From the NCBI RefSeq assembly GCF_029866485.1, contig NZ_CP092332.1:1240001-1304000 (forward strand): a stretch of 64,000 nucleotides of DNA. The letters are read 5' to 3'. Origin of the DNA: Flavobacterium keumense (GTDB taxonomy: Bacteria; Bacteroidota; Bacteroidia; Flavobacteriales; Flavobacteriaceae). The position numbers and the translations under genes were made by a program. Below the pieces are notes generated by a model. It saw nothing but the letters and a program-made list of their open reading frames with translations, was not told the DNA's origin and ran no database searches. Every line of letters starts with the position of its first letter. Positions within the stretch are counted from its first letter, which is position 1. Of this stretch, positions 57,002-64,000 are shown piece after piece.

Positions 57002-58120
57002 ATGTTAAAAATAGGAATTACAGGACAGGCAGGATTTGTCGGAACCCATTTGTACAATACCCTTGGATTACATCCAGAGGAATTTGAGAGAATTCATTTT
57101 GATAAAGGCTTTTTTTTAAATCAGCATCAACTAGAACAATTTGTATCGCAATGTGATGTGATTGTGCATTTGGCGGCAATGAATCGTCACAATGATCCAA
57201 AAGTAATTTATGATACGAATATTGAATTGGCTCAAAAATTAGTTGATGCCTTGGAGTCTACTAAAAGTAGAGCACATGTAATTTTTTCTTCTTCCACTCA
57301 AGAGGAAAGGGACAACGAATATGGAAAATCCAAAAAAGTGGGTAGAGAATTGTTGTACAATTGGTCACAACGATCAGGTGGAAAATTTACAGGTTTAATT
57401 ATTCCTAATGTTTTTGGGCCTTTTGGACATCCTAATTACAATTCGGTTATTGCGACTTTTTGCCATAAATTAGCTCATAACGAAACACCAACAATTGCAG
57501 TTGATAGTGAGTTGAAGTTAATTTATGTAGGTGAACTTGTAGAGGTGCTACTTTCTGAAATAAGAAATGCAAATAGTAAAGCTGAAATGATAGTCCCATA
57601 TACAGCAACAGCTAAGGTGTCTGAAATTTTGCATGTATTAGAAAAATACAAATCAGAGTATCAAGATAAGGGAATAATACCTGAAATACATTCTACTTTT
57701 GAATTGAATTTGTTCAATACCTTTCGTTGTTATATGGACATTGCTACTCATTTCCCTGTTTCATTTGTAGAACATACAGATGATAGAGGTTCATTTGTAG
57801 AAATAATTCGTTTAGGAGTAGGAGGACAGGTTTCTTTTTCAACTACAGTTCCAGGTATAACTAGAGGGAATCATTATCATACTAGAAAAATTGAACGTTT
57901 TGCAGTAATCAAAGGAAAAGCTTTGATTCAATTAAGGCGCATTGGAACCGATGAAGTATTGGATTTTTATCTAGATGGAGATGCTCCTTCTTATGTGGAT
58001 ATGCCTATTTGGTACACCCATAATATTAAAAATATAGGGGATGAGGTATTGTATACCAATTTTTGGATCAATGAGTTTTACGATCCAAATGATCCGGATA
58101 CCTATTTTGAGAATGTTTAG
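57002..58120 (+). CDS. capF: UDP-2-acetamido-2,6-dideoxy-hexulose 4-reductase (CapF/FnlB/WbjC)
   Basis: Second enzyme of UDP-L-FucNAc synthesis, 372 residues. An N-terminal SDR domain (ITGQAGFVGTHL, 5-16; VIFSSSTQEERDNEYGKSKK) is followed by a C-terminal cupin (about 250-372) with the metal-site segment GITRGNHYHTRKIERFAVI and MPIWYTHNI. This two-domain layout is diagnostic for CapF. Confidence 0.92.
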   Translation: MLKIGITGQAGFVGTHLYNTLGLHPEEFERIHFDKGFFLNQHQLEQFVSQCDVIVHLAAMNRHNDPKVIYDTNIELAQKLVDALESTKSRAHVIFSSSTQEERDNEYGKSKKVGRELLYNWSQRSGGKFTGLIIPNVFGPFGHPNYNSVIATFCHKLAHNETPTIAVDSELKLIYVGELVEVLLSEIRNANSKAEMIVPYTATAKVSEILHVLEKYKSEYQDKGIIPEIHSTFELNLFNTFRCYMDIATHFPVSFVEHTDDRGSFVEIIRLGVGGQVSFSTTVPGITRGNHYHTRKIERFAVIKGKALIQLRRIGTDEVLDFYLDGDAPSYVDMPIWYTHNIKNIGDEVLYTNFWINEFYDPNDPDTYFENV

Positions 58121-58151
58121 TTTTAATCAAGCACCAAGGCAAAAGAATTAA

Positions 58152-58179
58152 GAGCCAAGTTGAAAGTTAAAAGTAAAAA
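58152..58179 (+). repeat. Left flank of the four-helix-bundle cassette
   Basis: GAGCCAAG (58152-58159) and TAAAAGTAAAAA (58168-58179). Their reverse complements occur at 58558-58565 and 58545-58556, on the other side of the 58182-58526 gene. An outer ACCAAGGC at 58133-58140 also has its reverse complement, GCCTTGGT, at 58535-58542. Confidence 0.65.
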
Positions 58180-58181
58180 AC

Positions 58182-58526
58182 ATGAAGCCTAATAATTTAT
58201 TAGAAAGAACTTTTAATTTTGGGGTTGAAACATTAAAATTGAACCGAAATTTACCTAAAGATTCTGAATATACAATAATTAGATATCAACTTGGTAAATC
58301 AGCAACATCTGTTGGTGCAAATTATGAAGAATCACAAGCGGGGTCTTCTAAAGCAGATTTTAAAAACAAAGTTAGAATTGCATTAAAAGAAGCACGTGAG
58401 TCGAATTATTGGTTACGAGTTATTAAAGCACTCGGAGAAATAGAGAATAGTAAATTGGATAATTTGTTACAAGAAAGTAAAGAAATTAAAAATATACTTG
58501 CAGCAATAATAAATAATACTAAATAA
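58182..58526 (+). CDS. Four-helix bundle protein (S23/IVP family)
   Basis: A 114-residue four-helix bundle protein of the family first found in 23S rRNA intervening sequences (TIGR02436 type). Helical segments NLLERTFNFGVETLKLNRNL, YQLGKSATSVGANYEESQAG, and KNKVRIALKEARESNYWLRV are characteristic. It has no obvious role in sugar synthesis, yet it splits the capE-capF-wecB order. It is flanked by short inverted repeats, so it looks like an inserted small cassette. Confidence 0.85.
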   Translation: MKPNNLLERTFNFGVETLKLNRNLPKDSEYTIIRYQLGKSATSVGANYEESQAGSSKADFKNKVRIALKEARESNYWLRVIKALGEIENSKLDNLLQESKEIKNILAAIINNTK

Positions 58527-58544
58527 GTTTTAAAGCCTTGGTTC

Positions 58545-58565
58545 TTTTTACTTTTACCTTGGCTC
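58545..58565 (-). repeat. Right flank of the four-helix-bundle cassette
   Basis: TTTTTACTTTTA followed by CTTGGCTC, the reverse complements of the left-flank words, 15 bases before the wecB-like start. Confidence 0.65.
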
Positions 58566-58580
58566 CTAAAAATATAAATA

Positions 58581-59717
58581 ATGAAAGAAAAATTAAAAGT
58601 AATGACAGTGGTTGGGACTCGTCCCGAGATAATTCGCTTGTCAAGAGTAATGGCAGCTTTAGATCAGTCGGAGGCTATTGAACATATAATAGTCCATACT
58701 GGTCAAAACTACGATTACGAATTGAATCAAATATTTTTTGACGATTTAGGCATTCGTAAACCGGATTTCTTTTTGGATGCAGCAGGTGCTACAGCTACAG
58801 AAACGGTGGGGCAAATATTAATTAAAATAGATCCACTTTTAGCTAGTGAGCAGCCTGACGCTTTTTTAGTTTTAGGAGATACCAATAGTTGTTTGTGCGC
58901 AATACCAGCTAAAAAACGTCATATTCCTATTTTTCATATGGAAGCAGGAAACCGATGTTTTGACCAGCGAGTTCCAGAAGAAACGAATCGTAAAATCGTA
59001 GACCATGTTTCTGATATTAATTTGACATATAGTTCTATAGCCAGAGAATATTTACTTCGTGAAGGTTTACCTGCCGATAGAATCATCAAAACGGGTTCTC
59101 CAATGTATGAAGTCCTTCATCATTACTTACCCGAAATTAATAAGTCGGATATTATCTCTAGATTAAATCTAGAAGAAAATAAATTTTTTGTTATCTCAGC
59201 ACATAGAGAAGAAAATATCAATAGCGAAAAAAACTTTAAAGGGTTAATGGACAGTTTGAATCTGATTGCTGAAAAATATGGTTACCCAATCATTGTGAGT
59301 ACGCACCCGCGAACTAAAAAAATGATGGATGCGAAACAGTTTGAAATGCGTCCAGAGATTCAGTTTTTAAAACCTATGGGTTTCAATGATTATAATGCAT
59401 TGCAAATGAAATCTTTTGCAGTTTTATCGGATAGTGGAACCATTTCGGAAGAATCCTCTACGCTTAATTTTCCTGCCTTGAATATTCGTGAAGCGCATGA
59501 AAGACCAGAGGCAATGGAAGAAGCATCGGTGATGATGGTGGGATTAAACCCAGAACGAATTATGCAAGGATTGGTTCAATTACAATCTCAAAAAAGAGGT
59601 GTTGAACGTAATTTTAGACCGGTAGCCGATTATTCTATGCCGAATGTTTCAGAAAAAATGGTACGAATCATTTTAAGTTATACCGATTATATCAAAAGAA
59701 CAGTTTGGAGCGAATGA
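58581..59717 (+). CDS. UDP-N-acetylglucosamine 2-epimerase family (FnlC/WbjD)
   Basis: Third enzyme of UDP-L-FucNAc synthesis, 378 residues. Opening VMTVVGTRPEIIRLSRVMAA and IIVHTGQNYDYELNQIFF are typical of the WecB family. HMEAGNRCFDQRVPEETNRK and SDSGTISEESSTLNFPALNI hold the conserved catalytic-site segments. Placement after capE-capF assigns it to the FucNAc route rather than to ManNAc synthesis. Confidence 0.9.
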   Translation: MKEKLKVMTVVGTRPEIIRLSRVMAALDQSEAIEHIIVHTGQNYDYELNQIFFDDLGIRKPDFFLDAAGATATETVGQILIKIDPLLASEQPDAFLVLGDTNSCLCAIPAKKRHIPIFHMEAGNRCFDQRVPEETNRKIVDHVSDINLTYSSIAREYLLREGLPADRIIKTGSPMYEVLHHYLPEINKSDIISRLNLEENKFFVISAHREENINSEKNFKGLMDSLNLIAEKYGYPIIVSTHPRTKKMMDAKQFEMRPEIQFLKPMGFNDYNALQMKSFAVLSDSGTISEESSTLNFPALNIREAHERPEAMEEASVMMVGLNPERIMQGLVQLQSQKRGVERNFRPVADYSMPNVSEKMVRIILSYTDYIKRTVWSE

Positions 59718-60949
59718 TAAATAGAAAAATACTAATACACTCTATTGTTTTTAGTCCCGATGGTGTCTCAACGGCTTATCTATATAATGATATAGCGCTT
59801 GGATTTAAGAAAAATGGATATGAAGTAGTCGTATTAACCACTACGCCGCATTATAATATAGTAAAAGAAGACTCTGCAAAGCAACCATTATGTCCCAAAT
59901 TAATGGGGCTTTTTTATGAGAGTAGTTTTAATGAGATTAGAGTTATTCACGTTCCCTTAAAAAAATATAAGAGTACAACACTTAGAATACTATCGTTTAT
60001 ATATTGGCATTTGTTTTCATTCTTTATAGGATTGTCTATCAATAAAATCGACTTTATTCTAAGTCCATCTCCACCATTAAGTATAGGGTTTGTATCTATT
60101 TTAATTGCAAAAATTAAGAAAGCTAAAATTGTATACAATGTACAAGAAATTTATCCAGACTTATTAATTAATCAAGGTGGATTAAAATCAAAACTAATTA
60201 TAAATATATTAAAATGGCTTGAGAAATTTGTTTATAATAATTCGAATGCTATAATAACAATAGACCAGCTGTTCTATAATCAAATAAAAGATCGATTAAA
60301 AAATTTACAAAAATTGAATATTATTCCAAATTTTGTAGACACTGAATTATATAAACCAGAAACTAAAGTAACTCTACCTCCTGTTTTTACTGATGATAAA
60401 TCCAAGCTAAAGTTACTATATGCTGGAAATATTGGTTTCTTTCAAGATTGGGAACCTGTTTTTTATGCCGCTAAAAAGTTATTAAATACTAATATTGAAT
60501 TTTGGATAATAGGAGAAGGAGTTAGAAAAGAGTATTTAATGAATAGGGTTAATGAAGAAAAATTAAGTAATATTAAAATACTTCCATACCAAAATAGAAG
60601 TTTAATGCCGGCTATTAATTCTTTTGCGGATATTCATTTTATTTCCATTAGTAAAGAAATGGAACAAGAAGGATTTCCATCAAAAGTGTATACAATTATG
60701 GCTTGTGCAAAACCAATGATTATTTTAACTGGTGAAAACACCCCTCTCTTTAACTTTCTTTCAGGTAAAAATTGTTCAATCCTTATTTCCGATAATCGTA
60801 ATGACAGTTTTGTTGAATCTATTATTTCATTAGCTAGTGACAAGAATAAACAATTTGAATTAGGACAGAATGGATATAATGAAATTCAAAATTTTTATAC
60901 TAAAGAGAAAGTAATTGAACAGTATCTAGATTTATTTGAAAAGATTTGA
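59714..60949 (+). CDS. Glycosyltransferase family 4, WbuB-like
   Basis: A 411-residue GT-B enzyme. Opening LIHSIVFSPDGVSTAYLYND; SPSPPLSIGFVSILIAKIKK and VYNVQEIYPDLLINQGG; C-terminal donor site EGFPSKVYTIMACAKPMIIL. It matches the WbuB group that transfers L-FucNAc in other loci. The frame opens upstream at a TTG, but ATG at 59714 overlaps the previous stop in an ATGA arrangement and is chosen. Confidence 0.82.
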   Translation: MINRKILIHSIVFSPDGVSTAYLYNDIALGFKKNGYEVVVLTTTPHYNIVKEDSAKQPLCPKLMGLFYESSFNEIRVIHVPLKKYKSTTLRILSFIYWHLFSFFIGLSINKIDFILSPSPPLSIGFVSILIAKIKKAKIVYNVQEIYPDLLINQGGLKSKLIINILKWLEKFVYNNSNAIITIDQLFYNQIKDRLKNLQKLNIIPNFVDTELYKPETKVTLPPVFTDDKSKLKLLYAGNIGFFQDWEPVFYAAKKLLNTNIEFWIIGEGVRKEYLMNRVNEEKLSNIKILPYQNRSLMPAINSFADIHFISISKEMEQEGFPSKVYTIMACAKPMIILTGENTPLFNFLSGKNCSILISDNRNDSFVESIISLASDKNKQFELGQNGYNEIQNFYTKEKVIEQYLDLFEKI

Positions 60950-61860
60950 TGAAAAAAAAATCTAATATAATCATCACAGGAGTTAGAGGTTTTGTAGGAT
61001 CTAATCTATTTGAATATTTACTAGACAATAATTGGGAGCCTATATCTCTCAATCTTAGAAATACCAACTGGAAATCGGAGATTGATAATGAATCTACTGC
61101 AATTATTCATCTTGCCGGCAAAGCACACGATCTAAAAAATAGTTTTAATCCTGATCAATATTTTGATGTAAACACTAAGTTAACTCAAGAATTATTTGAT
61201 GTATTTTTGGAAAGCAATTGCCGCGATTTTATATTTTTTAGTAGTGTAAAGGCAGTTACTGATAAAGCAGAAGATATTGTAAAAGAAGAAACAGTAACTA
61301 ATCCTCAAACTGCTTACGGTCAATCAAAACTCCAGGCAGAGCAGTATATTTTAAGTAAAACACTGCCACAAGGAAAGCGAGTATTCATAATTCGTCCTGC
61401 TATGATTCATGGCCCCGGTAATAAAGGCAACTTGAATTTGTTGTATCAATTAGTCTCAAGAGGAATACCTTGGCCTTTAGGCTCTTTTCATAATCAGCGT
61501 TCTTTTTGTAGTATTGATAATGTTTGCTTTGTAATCCAACAAATTTTAGAACGGGATGATATTCCTTCTGGAGTCTATAATTTAGCAGATGACGAAGCAT
61601 TATCAACCAATGAATTGATTGAACTCATTGTATCAACTACAAATAAAAAAACAAAAATTCTTAATATCCCTAAAAATATAATTAATACAATTGCTGAATT
61701 AGGAAATGTATTGTATTTGCCTTTAAATACAGAACGGTTGGATAAATTGACTGAAAGTTTTGTAGTTTCTAATGCTAAAATTAAAGCTGCTTTGGGAATT
61801 GAAAAATTACCTGTTTCTGCAAAAGAAGGTTTAGTAAAAACAATAAAATCGTTTATTTAA
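60949..61860 (+). CDS. NAD-dependent epimerase/dehydratase (WbpV-like SDR)
   Basis: A 303-residue extended SDR protein. TGVRGFVGSNLFEYL is the nucleotide site, VKAVTDKA follows the active-site Ser region, and TAYGQSKLQAEQYI holds the Tyr and Lys. It is probably a 4-reductase making a UDP-6-deoxy-HexNAc sugar, as suggested for WbpV-type proteins. ATG at 60949 overlaps the previous TGA by one base and is preferred to an upstream TTG. Confidence 0.78.
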   Translation: MKKKSNIIITGVRGFVGSNLFEYLLDNNWEPISLNLRNTNWKSEIDNESTAIIHLAGKAHDLKNSFNPDQYFDVNTKLTQELFDVFLESNCRDFIFFSSVKAVTDKAEDIVKEETVTNPQTAYGQSKLQAEQYILSKTLPQGKRVFIIRPAMIHGPGNKGNLNLLYQLVSRGIPWPLGSFHNQRSFCSIDNVCFVIQQILERDDIPSGVYNLADDEALSTNELIELIVSTTNKKTKILNIPKNIINTIAELGNVLYLPLNTERLDKLTESFVVSNAKIKAALGIEKLPVSAKEGLVKTIKSFI

Positions 61861-62339
61861 TGATTTTCGAAACTATACAAAACCAATTGGAAACGAATCG
61901 TTTTACCATCGTTTCAAAAGATCACAACCGCCCTTGGGGTGGTTTTTTCGTTATTGCTGAGGAGCAAGCACAGGCTTTTGCCAATGCCTACTTTGATGGC
62001 TTGGATGTGTCTACTTTAAAAAGAGGCGGTGCATTAAGCCCTAAAATTCTAGTTGTAGCGCCAAAGCAACGGTTGTCTTGGCAGTACCACCACCGTAGAG
62101 CTGAGATATGGCGAGTGATTCAAAGGCAAGCTGGAATTAAGAGAAGCCCTAACGATATCGAAGGGGAATTAGAAATTCTAAGCGTAGGCGATACCATTAC
62201 CTTGCAACAAGGGGAGCGTCACCGTTTAATAGGTTTAGACGATTATGCCGTCATTGCTGAGATTTGGCAACATACGGATGCGAATCATCCTTCGGATGAA
62301 GAGGATATAGTGCGGGTGCAGGATGATTTTGGAAGATGA
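61860..62339 (+). CDS. Cupin-domain phosphosugar isomerase-like protein
   Basis: A 159-residue cupin. KDHNRPWGGFFVIAEEQAQ opens it; LSWQYHHRRAEIWRVI carries the His/His/Glu metal set of the mannose-6-phosphate isomerase type II group; QQGERHRLIGL closes the cupin. It could supply the isomerase activity missing from the single-domain ManC. Overlaps the upstream stop by one base. Last gene of the operon; no clear hairpin terminator follows. Confidence 0.72.
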   Translation: MIFETIQNQLETNRFTIVSKDHNRPWGGFFVIAEEQAQAFANAYFDGLDVSTLKRGGALSPKILVVAPKQRLSWQYHHRRAEIWRVIQRQAGIKRSPNDIEGELEILSVGDTITLQQGERHRLIGLDDYAVIAEIWQHTDANHPSDEEDIVRVQDDFGR

Positions 62340-62428
62340 GTCGATTTATGATATATGATTTACGATATACGATTTACGAGGTACGATGTGCCAATTTAGC
62401 AATTTGAAAATGTATCAATTTACAATTT

Positions 62429-62497
62429 ACGATATTAGCTTCGCTCCCCACATACTCTGCTCCAAGTATTCGCAGACTTTGGCTTTGCCTCGGGTCG
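62429..62497 (+). repeat. 69-bp direct repeat, copy B
   Basis: 68/69 identical to 44334-44402. The two copies bracket the chain-length-to-cupin part of the polysaccharide locus. Confidence 0.9.
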
Positions 62498-63003
62498 TTT
62501 TACGAAGTTTGATTATGAAATGTAGCAATTTAAAAATGTAACAATTCGTGTAAGTTACACTACACGTTACCCTCTATAGAGGGATTAAGGGTATGTTATT
62601 TAAAGTACAAAGTACGATTTACGATATAGGAAATGTTCAGTGTTCAGCTGTAAGTGATCAGTTGATTTGACTTAATTTTTCTATAATAGAGCGAAGCGAC
62701 TTCTTCAATTTTCTTATATTACTAATATGGTTTAAAATTTTAGCTTTTGGATTCATTAGAATTTATTGTTAAAAAATTTGTTTATTTTTTCGATTGTAAC
62801 TACACTTGTATCAATCGTACCAGTATCGCTTCCCGTTAGATCAGCCTTCTGGTCTTTTTTTTTCATTTATGCCTAACAAAAATCTTTTTTTTGTCAGTAC
62901 CCCGTAAGGAAAATAAGCATGCTTTTAATTTGTATAAATTTCGTCTCATTTATAATAACACCTATATTTTTAGATAGTGAAAATATATAAATTAATATTG
63001 TTT

Positions 63004-63011
63004 TAATTTTG
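63004..63011 (+). promoter_or_regulatory. -7 promoter element for the AlbA_2-domain gene
   Basis: Perfect TAATTTTG, 9 bases before the ATG at 63021; a nearly leaderless transcript is expected. Confidence 0.5.
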
Positions 63012-63020
63012 TTTCTATCT

Positions 63021-64000
63021 ATGGACAAATCATTGTTTTTAAATAAGCTTACAGAGCTAGAGTGGGAAGATTTTGAGTTAAAAGAAGCCAAAGCTGAAGT
63101 ACCTAAATCTTCATGGGAGACCGTTAGTGCATTTGCTAATACTTCTGGAGGGTGGCTTGTTTTTGGTGTAAAACAAACGGGCAGTTTGTTTGAAATTCAA
63201 GGGGTTGCTAATCCAGAGAAAATTGAACAAGATTTTTTAAATACAGTAAGAAGCGAAAAGTTTAATGTTTATTTAGGTGTCAAATCAGTAAAATATGAAT
63301 TTGAAGGCAAAGTGGTTCTTGCTTTTTACATAGTAGCATCAAATAAAAAACCAGTTTACTTTAATACGCAAGCAAATACTTATATTCGAAGAGGTAGTGC
63401 TGATAATAAGGCAACTAAAGAGGAGATTGATGCCATGTATCGCGATCAAACATTTGGTTCAAAATCTTCTGAGAAAGTTATAGGTACAAGTAGAGATAGC
63501 TTAAATAAAATTTCATTACTTCGCTATCGCGACTATATGACAAGATTCAATCCTAATGTAAGCTACAACCGTTTTGATGAAGATGAGTTTTTAGAAAAAT
63601 TGCGAATATTTGAAGATGGATGTTGTACGTATAGCGGTTTGCTATTGTTAGGAAAAAGAGAACATATTGAAAAGTATTTTCCTGATTTTAGAATTGATTT
63701 ATTAGAGATTCCAGGAGATTCTTACTCAGAAACAGATTCAAGATATACGTTTCGTCTGGAAGAACAAGAAAATTTATGGGAGTATTATTTTGAATGTTTT
63801 GCACGTTTAAAATCTAAGGTTGATGTAACGTTTCAGGTTTCATCTGAAGGATTTGGTGAGGAACTATCAACCGGTTTAATAGCTATTAGAGAAGCATTAG
63901 TAAATTTATTGATGCACGCTGATTATTTTTCTCCGGCACATGCTAGAATTCGTGTTTTTAATAATTCCATTGAGTTCTATAATCCCGGAGGTTTGCCAAA
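63021..64000 (+). CDS. Schlafen/AlbA_2-domain putative DNA-binding protein (partial, 3' end outside window)
   Basis: Frame open from ATG 63021 to the window end; 326 residues are visible. The N-terminal AlbA_2 domain (about 10-135) shows FELKEAKAEVPKSSWETVSA, FANTSGGWLVFGV and TYIRRGSADNKAT. A later segment (about 290-326) shows IREALVNLLMHADYF and FYNPGG, the start of an HATPase_c_4-type region found in ATP-dependent helicase-like regulators of this family. Role unknown; some relatives lie near defence or mobile genes. Confidence 0.8.
   Translation, partial: MDKSLFLNKLTELEWEDFELKEAKAEVPKSSWETVSAFANTSGGWLVFGVKQTGSLFEIQGVANPEKIEQDFLNTVRSEKFNVYLGVKSVKYEFEGKVVLAFYIVASNKKPVYFNTQANTYIRRGSADNKATKEEIDAMYRDQTFGSKSSEKVIGTSRDSLNKISLLRYRDYMTRFNPNVSYNRFDEDEFLEKLRIFEDGCCTYSGLLLLGKREHIEKYFPDFRIDLLEIPGDSYSETDSRYTFRLEEQENLWEYYFECFARLKSKVDVTFQVSSEGFGEELSTGLIAIREALVNLLMHADYFSPAHARIRVFNNSIEFYNPGGLP

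Larger units (their letters stand above)
62340..63020 (+). other. Repeat-rich gene-free stretch after the polysaccharide locus
   Basis: About 680 bases without a credible gene. It contains the second 69-bp direct repeat copy (62429-62497), CAATTTGAAAATGTA-type words (62390-62420, 62520-62545), a perfect 14-base palindrome CCCTCTATAGAGGG (62570-62583), GATTTACGATAT-like words, and a -7 element at its end. Confidence 0.7.

Noticed and set aside
58182..58526. Accessory protein of a diversity-generating retroelement (Avd-like)
   Set aside because: The fold is related, but no reverse transcriptase or template/variable repeat pair is seen in the window.
62570..62583. Palindrome CCCTCTATAGAGGG as terminator of the polysaccharide operon
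   Set aside because: It lies 230 bases after the last stop and lacks a T-run on either strand; probably another intergenic repeat.
62894..63091. Minus-strand frame of 65 codons
   Set aside because: It overlaps the start of the AlbA_2-domain gene and its promoter; Ser/Lys/Ile-rich composition without family likeness.

Overview
The window looks like chromosome of a Flavobacterium-type member of the Bacteroidota (inference). The evidence is low GC, SusC/SusD outer-membrane proteins, starts without Shine-Dalgarno sequences, many copies of the Bacteroidota -7 promoter element TAnnTTTG, and gene neighbourhoods such as rplQ-carA-eno-gltA. No tRNA, rRNA, CRISPR array, transposase or integrase was found.

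Layout. (1) 1-7.8 kb is housekeeping: 5'-truncated obgE, a TPR protein, mpl, radC, a HAD phosphatase, a small secreted protein, then rarA and rlmB on the minus strand. (2) 7.5-12.8 kb, minus strand: a small membrane protein, a decayed copy of the rlmB 5' end, and a SusC/SusD pair. (3) 13.1-30.4 kb: the str (rpsL-rpsG-fusA-rpsJ), S10, spc and alpha ribosomal clusters in one run to rplQ, with secY, infA, rpmJ and rpoA, but without tuf, adk or map. It ends at a strong terminator. (4) 30.5-37.7 kb: carA, eno and gltA, each with its own promoter and terminator, then two arginine-deiminase-superfamily enzymes, a CoA-binding protein and recR. (5) 37.7-62.3 kb: a surface-polysaccharide locus. (6) From 63.0 kb: an AlbA_2/Schlafen-type protein cut by the window end.

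The polysaccharide locus holds a UDP-glucose dehydrogenase, a NusG-like antiterminator, a TagD-like cytidylyltransferase, mannose-1-phosphate guanylyltransferase, the Wza-type exporter and a Wzz-type chain-length protein. Next come a WbpP/TviC epimerase and TviB-type dehydrogenase (UDP-GalNAcA route), the Wzx flippase, a probable Wzy polymerase and two glycosyltransferases. A WbpG-HisH-HisF amidotransferase trio follows, then the UDP-L-FucNAc enzymes (CapE/FnlA, CapF/FnlB, WecB/FnlC), a WbuB-like glycosyltransferase, an SDR enzyme and a cupin. The trio is joined to capE by 4-base gene overlaps, and its HisF has Leu at the position of catalytic Asp11. This suggests a dedicated amidine-forming system acting on L-FucNAc or another sugar of the repeat unit. 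No initiating phosphoglycosyl transferase or Wzc-type kinase is visible.

The gene-poor stretches around the polysaccharide locus carry dispersed repeats. They include a perfect 68-bp inverted pair enclosing 4.7 kb and a 69-bp direct pair 18 kb apart. Several repeats lie over start codons (mpl, the NusG-like gene, wzz), so those starts need care.
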